A DNA stretch of 64,000 bases from Streptomyces violaceorubidus (lineage in GTDB: Bacteria; Actinomycetota; Actinomycetes; Streptomycetales; Streptomycetaceae), in the NCBI RefSeq assembly GCF_000717995.1, contig NZ_JODM01000027.1, positions 21,096-85,095 on the forward strand. Reading direction: 5' to 3'. Shown in pieces: positions 16,901 to 30,234 of the stretch. How positions within the stretch are numbered: position 1 is the stretch's first letter; the number at the start of each line of letters is the position of its first letter. The translations under genes and the position numbers were made by a program. The notes beneath the pieces are model-generated. The model saw only the letters and a program-made list of their open reading frames with translations. It was not told the DNA's origin and made no database searches.

Positions 16901-17935
16901 TCAGGGACGGCCGCGCTCGCCCGGCGCCGACGCCGTCGAGCCGCGCACCACCAGCTCCGGCATGAACACGAACTCGCTGTGCGGCGCGGGCGTCCCGCCG
17001 ATCTCCTCAAGCAGCGTGCGCACCGCCGCCTGACCCATCGCGGGCACCGGCTTGCGGACCGTGGTCAGCGGCGGGTCGGTGAAGGCGATCAGCGGCGAGT
17101 CGTCGAAGCCGACGACCGAGACGTCCTTGGGCACGTCCAGACCCAGCTGCCGGGCCGCGCGTATCGCACCCAGCGCCATCATGTCGCTGGCGCAGACCAC
17201 CGCCGTGCAGTCCCGTCCGATGAGCGCGGTGGCCGCCGCCTGGCCGCCCTCCAGGGTGTAGAGCGAGTGCTGGACCAGCTCCTTCTCCACCGTCTCGGCG
17301 CTCAGGCCCAACTGCTCCTGGACGGTGCGCACGAAGCCCTCGATCTTGCGCTGCACCGGCACGAACCGCTTCGGCCCGAGGGCCAGTCCGATCCGGGTGT
17401 GGCCGAGCGAGACGAGGTGCGTGACCGCGAGGCTCATCGCGGCCCGGTCGTCGGGAGAGATGAACGGCGCCTGCACCTGCGAGGAGAAGCCGTCGACCAG
17501 GACGAAGGGCACGCCCTGGGCGCGCAGTCGCTCGTAGCGCTGCATGTCGGCGGTGGTGTCGGCGTGCAGTCCCGAGACGTAGATGATGCCGGCGACCCCG
17601 CGGTCCACCAGCATCTCGGTCAGCTCGTCCTCCGTGGAGCCGCCGGGCGTCTGGGTGGCGAGGACCGGTGTGTAGCCCTGGCGGGTCAGCGCCTGCCCGA
17701 TGACCTGGGCCAGCGCCGGGAATATCGGGTTCTCCAGCTCCGGGGTGATCAGGCCCACCAGGCCCTCGCTGCGCTGCCGCAGCCGCACGGGGCGCTCGTA
17801 GCCCAGCACGTCGAGGGCGGCGAGCACGGACTGGCGGGTGGTGGCGGCGACGCCAGGCTTGCCGTTGAGGACGCGGCTGACGGTCGCTTCGCTCACCCCC
17901 GCCTGGGCGGCGATGTCGGCAAGCCGTGTGGTCAC
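16901..17935 (-). CDS. malR: LacI-family repressor of maltodextrin/starch genes
   Basis: 344 residues: LacI helix-turn-helix TRLADIAAQAGVSEATVSRVLNGKPGV at residues 2-28, hinge to about 58, then a periplasmic-binding-protein-like effector domain. Position divergent to malEFG and sequence agree with Streptomyces MalR/Reg1, which represses maltose import and amylases and is released by maltodextrins. GTG 17935 is chosen because the helix-turn-helix then starts at the usual place; TACAGT lies 8 bases upstream, consistent with a leaderless form. An in-frame ATG at 18040 with GAGGGAG upstream would add 35 residues containing a GRPTGRPTGRPRRP repeat, so two forms are possible. Confidence 0.92.
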   Translation of the reverse strand: MTTRLADIAAQAGVSEATVSRVLNGKPGVAATTRQSVLAALDVLGYERPVRLRQRSEGLVGLITPELENPIFPALAQVIGQALTRQGYTPVLATQTPGGSTEDELTEMLVDRGVAGIIYVSGLHADTTADMQRYERLRAQGVPFVLVDGFSSQVQAPFISPDDRAAMSLAVTHLVSLGHTRIGLALGPKRFVPVQRKIEGFVRTVQEQLGLSAETVEKELVQHSLYTLEGGQAAATALIGRDCTAVVCASDMMALGAIRAARQLGLDVPKDVSVVGFDDSPLIAFTDPPLTTVRKPVPAMGQAAVRTLLEEIGGTPAPHSEFVFMPELVVRGSTASAPGERGRP

Positions 17936-18070
17936 AGGGGTGGACTGTACCTGTCGGCCGCTCCCTTGCACACCGATCGGGCGCCGTGGGCGGCCTGTTG
18001 GACGGCCCGTCGGACGGCCCGGCGCGGGCTGCTGCGTCATCGCGCTCCCTCGAGAAAGTGGCGGCAAGAG

Positions 18071-18194
18071 CTTGCAGAGTCTTGCACAACCCGCCCGATA
18101 CCGCTCGGGCCCCGTAAACAAGCGTCTCATGACGGTCGCTGAGAGGTCACGCCCGGATAACTTCGGAGATCTCTTGCACATTTTTGCAGCAAGA
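18071..18194. promoter_or_regulatory. malR-malE control region with CTTGCA repeats and TCTTGC-N11-GCAAGA
   Basis: The malR-malE gap (17936-18326) carries CTTGCA at 18071-18076, 18081-18086 and 18173-18178, the palindrome TTGCAGCAA at 18184-18192, and a longer inverted repeat TCTTGC/GCAAGA spanning 18172-18194. A -10-like TACGTT lies at 18220-18225. The same half-sites form the 25-bp palindrome before the amylase-pullulanase gene, so these are probable MalR sites. Confidence 0.75.
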
Positions 18195-18326
18195 CCTTTC
18201 GCCGAGCTTTCAACGCTGTTACGTTCACGTCGCCCGACGGCAGCAACGGAGCGGTCGGCGGTCGGCAGGAGCGGCGGACGGGCCCGCACCCTGCACCACA
18301 CGGGCTTTCACCCTCAAGGAGAACTC

Positions 18327-19598
18327 ATGCGGCGTGGCATAGCGGCCACCGCGCTGGTGGCGTCCCTCGCCCTGGCGGCGACGGCGTGCGGCGGAGACGA
18401 CGGCGGCGACAGCGAGTCGGGCGGACCGGTCACCATCACTTACTGGGACACCTCCAACGCGACCAACGAGGCGCCGACCTACAAGGCCCTGGTCAAGGAG
18501 TTCGAGGCCGCCAACAAGGGCGTCAAGGTCAACTTCGTCAACGTGCCGTTCGACCAGGCGCAGAACAAGTTCGACACCGCCGCCGGCTCCAAGGGCGCCC
18601 CGGACGTGCTGCGCTCCGAGGTCGGCTGGACGCCCGCCTTCGCCAAGAAGGGCTTCTTCCTGCCCCTGGACGGCACCGAGGCCCTCGCCGAGCAGGACAA
18701 GTTCCAGCCCAACCTGATCGAGCAGGCCAAGTACGAGGGCAAGACCTACGGCGTGCCGCTGGTCACCGACACCCTCGCCTTCGTCTACAACAAGGAACTG
18801 TTCGAGAAGGCCGGCGTCGAGGCTCCCAAGACCTGGGAGGACCTGAAGAAGGCCGCCGCCACCATCAAGGACAAGACCGGCACCGACGGCTACTGGGCCT
18901 CCACGGCCGGCTACTACGCGCAGCCGTTCCTGTATGGCGAGGGCACCGACACGGTCGACGCCGACGCCAAGAAGGTCACCGTCGACTCCGCCGCGGCGAA
19001 GAAGGCCTACGGCACCTGGCTGAGCCTCTTCAACGGCAAGGGCCTGCACAAGGCCGACACCACCGCGGACGCCTACGCCCACATCCAGGAGGCGTTCGTC
19101 AGCGGCAAGGTCGCCTCGATCATCCAGGGCCCGTGGGAGATCACCAACTTCTACAAGGGCTCGGCCTTCAAGGACAAGAACAACCTCGGCATCGCCACCG
19201 TCCCGGCCGGCTCCACCGGCAAGGCGGGCGCCCCGACCGGCGGCCACAACCTGTCGGTCTACGCCGGTTCGGACAAGGCCCACCAGGAGGCGGCGCTGAA
19301 GTTCGTGAACTTCATGACCTCGGCGAAGTCCCAGGAGACCGTGGCCCTGAAGAACTCCACGCTGCCGACCCGCGACGACGCCTACACCGCGAAGGTCAAG
19401 GCCGACCCGGGCATCGCCGGCTTCCAGACGGTCCTGCCCGCCGCCCAGCCGCGCCCGGCGCTGCCCGAGTACAGCTCCCTGTGGACGCCGCTGGACGACG
19501 AGCTGCCCCAGATCGCCGGCGGCAAGAAGTCCCTGGACGAGGGGCTGGGCGACGCCGAGACCGCGATCGCCAAGCTGGTGCCGGACTTCAGCAAGTAG
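18327..19598 (+). CDS. malE: Maltodextrin ABC transporter, substrate-binding lipoprotein
   Basis: 423 residues. A lipoprotein signal (residues 1-21, ending LAATACGG, Cys at about 21) anchors it outside the membrane. The rest is a cluster-B extracellular solute-binding domain (VTITYWDTSNATNEAPTYKALVKEFE...). It delivers maltose and maltodextrins to MalFG. CAAGGAGA just upstream selects ATG 18327. It is followed by malF and malG after a strong hairpin, and headed by the MalR-type operators. The ATPase is missing from the operon, as is usual in Streptomyces, where the shared MsiK serves several sugar importers. Confidence 0.95.
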   Translation: MRRGIAATALVASLALAATACGGDDGGDSESGGPVTITYWDTSNATNEAPTYKALVKEFEAANKGVKVNFVNVPFDQAQNKFDTAAGSKGAPDVLRSEVGWTPAFAKKGFFLPLDGTEALAEQDKFQPNLIEQAKYEGKTYGVPLVTDTLAFVYNKELFEKAGVEAPKTWEDLKKAAATIKDKTGTDGYWASTAGYYAQPFLYGEGTDTVDADAKKVTVDSAAAKKAYGTWLSLFNGKGLHKADTTADAYAHIQEAFVSGKVASIIQGPWEITNFYKGSAFKDKNNLGIATVPAGSTGKAGAPTGGHNLSVYAGSDKAHQEAALKFVNFMTSAKSQETVALKNSTLPTRDDAYTAKVKADPGIAGFQTVLPAAQPRPALPEYSSLWTPLDDELPQIAGGKKSLDEGLGDAETAIAKLVPDFSK

Positions 19599-19607
19599 CA
19601 GCACCCG

Positions 19608-19643
19608 ACCGCCGGGCCCCCACGGGGGGAGGGGCCCGGCGGT
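19608..19643 (+). terminator. Hairpin between malE and malF
   Basis: Perfect 13-bp arms ACCGCCGGGCCCC (19608-19620) and its complement (19631-19643) around a 10-base loop, with no T-run. In binding-protein operons such a stem partly ends transcription or protects the malE mRNA, giving more MalE than MalF/G. Confidence 0.8.
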
Positions 19644-19711
19644 CACCGGCCGTGCGCCGCACCCCGACCGCTCCACCCTGACCTTCCCGATGCTCCCGAA
19701 GGTGTCGAACC

Positions 19712-20716
19712 ATGACAGTCGCCATCGACCGCGCGACCGGCAAACGCCGCGGTGACCGCAGCCCGCGGCCCGGCCTCGGCCGGCGTCTGAAAGACGGCTA
19801 CCAGAAGCACTGGTACGCCTACGCCATGATCGCGCCGGTGGCCGTCGTGATCGGCGTCCTCGTGCTGTACCCGCTGGGCTACGGCCTCTACCTCACCCTC
19901 ACCGACGCCAACAGCCTCAACAGCGCGCGCACCATCGGCGTCAACGAGATCGAGGCCACCTACAAGTTCGTCGGCCTGGACAACTACGCCGACATCCTGT
20001 GGGGCCCGACGGCCTACGACCGCTTCTGGTCGCACTTCATCTGGACCGTCGTGTGGACGGCGGTCTGCGTCGGCCTGCACTTCTTCATCGGCCTCGGGCT
20101 GGCGCTGCTGCTCAACCAGAAGCTGCGCGGCCGCACCTTCTACCGGCTGATCCTGGTCCTGCCCTGGGCCGTACCCACCTTCGTCACCGTCTTCGGCTGG
20201 CGCTTCATGCTCGCCGACCAGGGCATCATCAACTCCGCCCTGGACTGGCTGCACCTGCCGACGCCGGCGTGGCTGGAAGACACCTTCTGGCAGCGCTTCT
20301 CCGCGATCATGGTCAACACCTGGTGCGGTGTGCCGTTCATGATGGTCTCGCTCCTCGGCGGCCTCCAGTCGATCGACAACAGCCTCTACGAGGCGTCCGA
20401 GATGGACGGCGCCAACGCCTGGCAGCGCTTCCGCTACGTCACCCTGCCCGGTCTGCGCTCGGTCAGCTCCACCGTCGTCCTGCTCGGCATCATCTGGACC
20501 TTCAACCAGTTCGCCGTGATCTTCCTGCTGTTCGGCAACACCGCCCCCGACGCGCAGATCCTCGTCACCTGGGCGTACCAGCTCGGCTTCGGGCAGCAGC
20601 CGCGCGACTTCGCGCAGTCCGCGGCCTACGGCATCCTGCTGCTGGCCATCCTGATCGTCTTCACCTCCTTCTACCGCCGCTGGCTGAACCGCAATGAGCA
20701 GCAGCTCGCGAACTGA
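19712..20716 (+). CDS. malF: Maltodextrin ABC transporter, permease MalF
   Basis: 334 residues with six main membrane helices and the binding-protein-dependent permease EAA loop at about residues 225-245 (YEASEMDGANAWQRFRYVTLPGL). It forms the membrane channel with MalG and contacts the MsiK-type ATPase through that loop. ATG 19712 follows a GAAGG site. It lies 113 bases after malE, behind a hairpin, and 13 bases before malG. Confidence 0.95.
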   Translation: MTVAIDRATGKRRGDRSPRPGLGRRLKDGYQKHWYAYAMIAPVAVVIGVLVLYPLGYGLYLTLTDANSLNSARTIGVNEIEATYKFVGLDNYADILWGPTAYDRFWSHFIWTVVWTAVCVGLHFFIGLGLALLLNQKLRGRTFYRLILVLPWAVPTFVTVFGWRFMLADQGIINSALDWLHLPTPAWLEDTFWQRFSAIMVNTWCGVPFMMVSLLGGLQSIDNSLYEASEMDGANAWQRFRYVTLPGLRSVSSTVVLLGIIWTFNQFAVIFLLFGNTAPDAQILVTWAYQLGFGQQPRDFAQSAAYGILLLAILIVFTSFYRRWLNRNEQQLAN

Positions 20717-20729
20717 GGCAGGAGCCGCC

Positions 20730-21641
20730 ATGAGTACAAGCACCGCGCCCACCAAGGCCCCCGCCGAGCAGATCGCCGCGTCCACCGCGCCGCCGCGCAA
20801 GGTCCGCGGCCGCGGCGAGCGCAGCCGCGCCGCGTCCCTCGCCTCCCACGGCGTGCTGACCCTGGCGAGCCTCGTCGCGCTCTTCCCGGTCGCCTGGCTG
20901 GTCTACCTGTCCCTCGGCCCGGACAAGAACGACTACCTGCACCCCGGACGCATCTGGTCGAAGATGACCTTCGACAACTACGCGTTCGTGCTCCAGGACA
21001 CCAACTTCTTCGACTGGCTGAAGAGCTCGCTGATCGTCTCGCTGGGCACCACCGTCATCGGCGTACTGGTCGCCGCGACGACCGGCTACGCGGTCTCGCG
21101 GATGCGCTTCCCGGGCTACAAGAAGCTCATGTGGGTCCTGCTGGTCACCCAGATGTTCCCCATCGCGGTCCTGATCGTGCCGATGTACCAGATCCTGTCG
21201 AAGCTCCAGCTCATCGACAACTACTTCGGCCTGATCCTCGTCTACTGCTCCACCGCGGTGCCGTACTGCGCCTGGCTGCTCAAGGGCTACTTCGACACCA
21301 TCCCGTTCGAGATCGACGAGGCCGGGCGGGTGGACGGGCTGACGCCGTTCGGCACCTTCTTCCGGCTGATCCTGCCGCTGGCGCGGCCGGGCCTCGCGGT
21401 CGCCGGCTTCTACAGCTTCATCACCGCGTTCGGCGAGGTCGCCTTCGCCTCGACGTTCATGCTGAGCGACACGAAGTACACCTTCGCCGTCGGACTGCAG
21501 AGCTTCATCAGCGAGCACGACGCGCAGCGCAACCTGATGGCGGCCACCGCCGTGCTCGTCGCGATACCCGTCTCCGCGTTCTTCTACCTCGTGCAGAAGA
21601 ACCTGGTGACCGGCCTCACCGCGGGCGGCACGAAGGGCTGA
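20730..21641 (+). CDS. malG: Maltodextrin ABC transporter, permease MalG
   Basis: 303 residues, six membrane helices and an EAA loop DEAGRVDGLTPFGTFFRLILP at about 204-224. Partner of MalF. CAGGAG upstream fixes the start at ATG 20730; the frame also has an ATG inside malF at 20694 without a ribosome-binding site. Followed by another strong hairpin and then aglA, so the alpha-glucosidase is probably expressed partly by read-through. Confidence 0.95.
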   Translation: MSTSTAPTKAPAEQIAASTAPPRKVRGRGERSRAASLASHGVLTLASLVALFPVAWLVYLSLGPDKNDYLHPGRIWSKMTFDNYAFVLQDTNFFDWLKSSLIVSLGTTVIGVLVAATTGYAVSRMRFPGYKKLMWVLLVTQMFPIAVLIVPMYQILSKLQLIDNYFGLILVYCSTAVPYCAWLLKGYFDTIPFEIDEAGRVDGLTPFGTFFRLILPLARPGLAVAGFYSFITAFGEVAFASTFMLSDTKYTFAVGLQSFISEHDAQRNLMAATAVLVAIPVSAFFYLVQKNLVTGLTAGGTKG

Positions 21642-21663
21642 TCGCCGCCCCGCCCGGAAACGT

Positions 21664-21704
21664 CCGGCCGCGGTGCCCATCCGACCCCGCTGCACCGCGG
21701 CCGG
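21664..21704 (+). terminator. Hairpin between malG and aglA
   Basis: Perfect 13-bp arms CCGGCCGCGGTGC (21664-21676) and GCACCGCGGCCGG (21692-21704) with a 15-base loop and no T-run. It probably attenuates or processes the malEFG-aglA transcript. Confidence 0.75.
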
Positions 21705-21773
21705 CCGCCCTTCCGCCACCGACGCTTCCACTCCACTCCGTTCAGCTTCGTTTCGCTACGTACCAAGGACGAC

Positions 21774-23456
21774 ATGAGCCAGCAGCCTTCCGCCGCACCG
21801 GCCCCCACCTCCGCCGTCGCCACCGTCTCCGAGCGCCACGACTGGTGGCGGGACGCGGTCATCTACCAGGTGTACCCGCGCAGCTTCGCCGACAGCAACG
21901 GCGACGGCATGGGCGACCTGGAGGGTGTCCGCACCCGCCTGCCGTACCTGCGCGATCTGGGCGTGGACGCCGTGTGGCTCAGCCCTTTCTACGCCTCCCC
22001 GCAGGCCGACGCCGGTTACGACGTCGCCGACTACCGGGCCGTCGACCCCATGTTCGGCACCCTCCTGGACGCCGACGCGCTGATCCGCGACGCCCACGCG
22101 CTGGGCCTGCGCATCATCGTCGACCTGGTGCCGAACCACTCCTCCGACCAGTACGAGTGGTTCAAGCGCGCCCTCGCCGAGGGCCCCGGCTCCCCGCTGC
22201 GGGAGCGCTACCACTTCCGCCCCGGCAAGGGGAAGAACGGCGAACTGCCGCCCAACGACTGGGAGTCCATCTTCGGCGGCCCCGCCTGGACCCGGGTCAC
22301 CGAGCCCGACGGCACCCCGGGGGAGTGGTACCTGCACCTGTTCGCCCCCGAGCAGCCCGACTTCAACTGGGAGCACCCGGCCGTCGGCGACGAGTTCCGC
22401 TCCATCCTGCGGTTCTGGCTGGACATGGGCGTGGACGGCTTCCGTATCGATGTCGCCCACGGCATGGTGAAGGCCGAGGGGCTGCCCGACCTTGGATCCC
22501 ACGAGCAGCTGAAGCTGCTGGGCAACGATGTCATGCCGTTCTTCGACCAGGACGGCGTGCACGTCATCTACCGGCAGTGGCGCCGCATCCTCGACGAGTA
22601 CTCCGGCGAGCGCATTTTCGTCGCCGAGGCATGGACCCCGACCGTCGAGCGCACCGCCCACTACGTCCGCCCCGACGAGCTGCACCAGGCGTTCAACTTC
22701 CAGTACCTGGGCACCCACTGGGACGCCGAGGAGCTGCGCACGGTCATCGACCGGACGCTGGACGCCATGCGTCCCGTCGGCGCCCCCGCCACCTGGGTCC
22801 TGTCCAACCACGACGTCACCCGGCACGCCACCCGCTTCGCCAACCCGGCGGGCCTCGGCACCCAGATCCGCCTGGCCGGCGACCGCGAGCTGGGCCTGCG
22901 CAGGGCCCGCGCCGCGACCCTGCTGATGCTGGCCCTGCCCGGCTCCGCCTACGTCTACCAGGGCGAGGAACTGGGCCTCCCGGACGTCGTCGACCTGCCC
23001 GACGAGGTGCGCCAGGACCCGGCGTACTTCCGCGGCGCGGGCCAGGACGGCTTCCGCGACGGCTGCCGGGTGCCGATCCCGTGGACCCGCGAGGGCTCCT
23101 CGTACGGCTTCGGCGACGGCGGCAGCTGGCTGCCGCAGCCAGCGGGCTGGGGCGAGCTGAGCGTCGAGGCGCAGACCGGCGAGCCCGGTTCGACCCTGGA
23201 GCTGTACCGCGAGGCCCTGGCCGTCCGCCGCTCCACCGCCGACCTCGGCGCGGGCGACGCGGTCGAGTGGCTGCGCGCCCCCGAGGGCGTCCTCGCCTTC
23301 CGGCGCGGCGACTTCGTGTGCGTCGCCAACACCACCGGCGAGTCGGTCGCGGTGCCCGCACACGGGCGCGTCCTGCTGGCCAGCGGGGAGATCACCGAGG
23401 CGGCCGGCGAGGCGAAGGTACCGGCGGACACCACGGTGTGGTGGACCCGCGCCTGA
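21774..23456 (+). CDS. aglA: Intracellular alpha-glucosidase, GH13 (AglA type)
   Basis: 560 residues, no signal peptide. The GH13 barrel has nucleophile Asp226 (DGFRIDVAH), acid Glu285 (FVAEAW) and Asp347 (SNHDV), plus DLVPNHSS. QVYPRSFADSNGDGMGDL at the N-terminus is typical of the oligo-1,6-glucosidase/alpha-glucosidase subgroup. It splits imported maltodextrins to glucose in the cytoplasm. ATG 21774 has AAGGAC upstream. It is the last gene of the mal cluster and ends at a strong terminator. Confidence 0.93.
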   Translation: MSQQPSAAPAPTSAVATVSERHDWWRDAVIYQVYPRSFADSNGDGMGDLEGVRTRLPYLRDLGVDAVWLSPFYASPQADAGYDVADYRAVDPMFGTLLDADALIRDAHALGLRIIVDLVPNHSSDQYEWFKRALAEGPGSPLRERYHFRPGKGKNGELPPNDWESIFGGPAWTRVTEPDGTPGEWYLHLFAPEQPDFNWEHPAVGDEFRSILRFWLDMGVDGFRIDVAHGMVKAEGLPDLGSHEQLKLLGNDVMPFFDQDGVHVIYRQWRRILDEYSGERIFVAEAWTPTVERTAHYVRPDELHQAFNFQYLGTHWDAEELRTVIDRTLDAMRPVGAPATWVLSNHDVTRHATRFANPAGLGTQIRLAGDRELGLRRARAATLLMLALPGSAYVYQGEELGLPDVVDLPDEVRQDPAYFRGAGQDGFRDGCRVPIPWTREGSSYGFGDGGSWLPQPAGWGELSVEAQTGEPGSTLELYREALAVRRSTADLGAGDAVEWLRAPEGVLAFRRGDFVCVANTTGESVAVPAHGRVLLASGEITEAAGEAKVPADTTVWWTRA

Positions 23457-23476
23457 CGCTCCCTGCGGACCGTTGA

Positions 23477-23512
23477 AGGGCCCGCTGCTTCCCCGGGGGA
23501 GCAGCGGGCCCT
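23477..23512 (+). terminator. Terminator hairpin after aglA
   Basis: Perfect 13-bp arms AGGGCCCGCTGCT (23477-23489) and its complement (23500-23512) around a 10-base C/G-rich loop. It closes the mal operon before the next operator and promoter. Confidence 0.85.
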
Positions 23513-23577
23513 CGCGCGTCCGCCCGGCCTGTCCCGGTGACCCGGGCAAGTCCTGTGAAAATCCTTTCCGTTACTTT

Positions 23578-23615
23578 CGCAAGTCTTGCCGCAAGACTTG
23601 CGACAGCGTTACGGT
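23578..23615 (+). promoter_or_regulatory. 25-bp perfect operator and promoter of the amylase-pullulanase gene
   Basis: CGCAAGTCTTGC (23578-23589), one central base, and GCAAGACTTGCG (23591-23602) form a perfect 12-bp-arm palindrome. A -10-like TACGGT lies at 23610-23615, so the right half covers the expected -35 site. The half-site matches the repeats between malR and malE; MalR is the likely repressor. Confidence 0.8.
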
Positions 23616-23665
23616 CTCGCCGGGGTCGGACCCGAACGAGCCGTACTCGCAAGGAGCTCACGCCT

Positions 23666-29080
<5,415 letters not shown>

Positions 29081-29135
29081 CGGCAGGGGGTCTGCGGTTA
29101 GGGTGAGCCCTGCTGTTCACGCAACGGGAGGGCTC

Positions 29136-29492
29136 ATGCCGCAGATCACCGTCGACTACTCCGACCGGCTCGCCGGCGACTTCGACCGGCCCGCCTTCGC
29201 ACGGGCCCTGCACGAGGCCGTCGTCGAGATCGCGGCCGCGAAGCCGCCGGCGTGCAAGACGCAGTTCCGCCGCACCGAGGACACCGTGGTCGGCCCCGAC
29301 ACCGAGGGGCACGCCGTCGTGCACGTCACGCTCGGGCTGCTCGCCGGCCGCACCGAGGAGACCAAGGTGCGGCTGACCGAGGCCGTCCTGGAACTGCTGC
29401 GGCAGTACGCCAAGCCGGGCGACGGCCTCGCCCTGCACGCCTCCGCCGAGGTCCGCGACCTGGACCCGTCGTACCGGAAGTTCGAGAGCTAA
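29136..29492 (+). CDS. 5-carboxymethyl-2-hydroxymuconate delta-isomerase-like protein
   Basis: 118 residues beginning MPQITVDYSDRL; Pro1 after Met removal is the catalytic base of this tautomerase-superfamily fold. The remainder (RTEDTVVG, VVHVTLGLLAGRTEETKVRLTEAVL) follows the HpaF/CHMI pattern. In enterobacteria it acts in homoprotocatechuate breakdown, but no other genes of that pathway are here, so the substrate is open. GGGAGG lies upstream of ATG 29136. Its stop overlaps the stop of the convergent TetR gene. Confidence 0.83.
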   Translation: MPQITVDYSDRLAGDFDRPAFARALHEAVVEIAAAKPPACKTQFRRTEDTVVGPDTEGHAVVHVTLGLLAGRTEETKVRLTEAVLELLRQYAKPGDGLALHASAEVRDLDPSYRKFES

Positions 29493-30178
29493 CCGGCCAG
29501 TGCGATCAGCCGGCCGACCAGGTCCCCGAAGGGCCCGTCGGCCGGCTCGTCGGCGATGACGCGGCGCAGCAGGGCGCCCATCTCCTCGTCGTAGGCGGCG
29601 CTCACCGCCAGCAGCGCGGCGAAGTCGTGCACCAGCTGCGCCTCCAGCTCGGCGCGCGGGATGCGCCGCCCGTCCAGCCAGAGCAGCGCCGTCGACTCGG
29701 CGAGCGAGATCCAGGAGCGCACGACGAGTTCCAGCCGCGCGGCCGGCTCGGTGACGTCCAGGTGCGAAAGGATCTGGACATACGCGGCCTGGCGTACGGA
29801 GTCCACCAGCGCGTTGGTGGTGGAGGAGCCGACGGCCGGGCCGCCGCGCATCAGGGCCGAGAAACCGGGGCCGTGCTCGTCGACGAAGTCGAAGTAGCGG
29901 CCCATCACCCGCAGCAGCCGCGCACCCAGCGGGCCCTGGCGCGGTTCCGCGAACCGGCCCGCCAGCTCGTCCGAGGCGCGCTGCAACGCGGCCTCGTACA
30001 GGCTGAGTTTGCCGGGGAAGTAGTGGTAGACCAGCGGGCGCGAGATGCCCGCCGCCGAGGCTATCTCGTCGATGGAGACCTCGTCGGGCGAGCGGCGGCT
30101 GAACAGATCGAGCGCGACGCCGATCAACTGCTGCCGCCGTTCCTCGACGCCCATTCTGCGGCGCACCCCGGTAGTCAT
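29489..30178 (-). CDS. TetR-family transcriptional regulator
   Basis: 229 residues with an N-terminal helix-turn-helix (about 12-58: RRQQLIGVALDLFSRR...DEIASAAGISRPLVYHYFPGKLSLYEAAL) and an all-helical ligand domain. It lies 57 bases behind a ferredoxin-reductase-like gene on the same strand, so the two probably form an operon; the palindromes at 31333-31393 before that operon are its probable binding sites. Ligand unknown. Confidence 0.92.
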   Translation of the reverse strand: MTTGVRRRMGVEERRQQLIGVALDLFSRRSPDEVSIDEIASAAGISRPLVYHYFPGKLSLYEAALQRASDELAGRFAEPRQGPLGARLLRVMGRYFDFVDEHGPGFSALMRGGPAVGSSTTNALVDSVRQAAYVQILSHLDVTEPAARLELVVRSWISLAESTALLWLDGRRIPRAELEAQLVHDFAALLAVSAAYDEEMGALLRRVIADEPADGPFGDLVGRLIALAG

Positions 30179-30234
30179 ACGAACACCTTACCGATCGAAT
30201 CCGGCCCCGAACGGGCCGGACCGGGCATCTGTGT

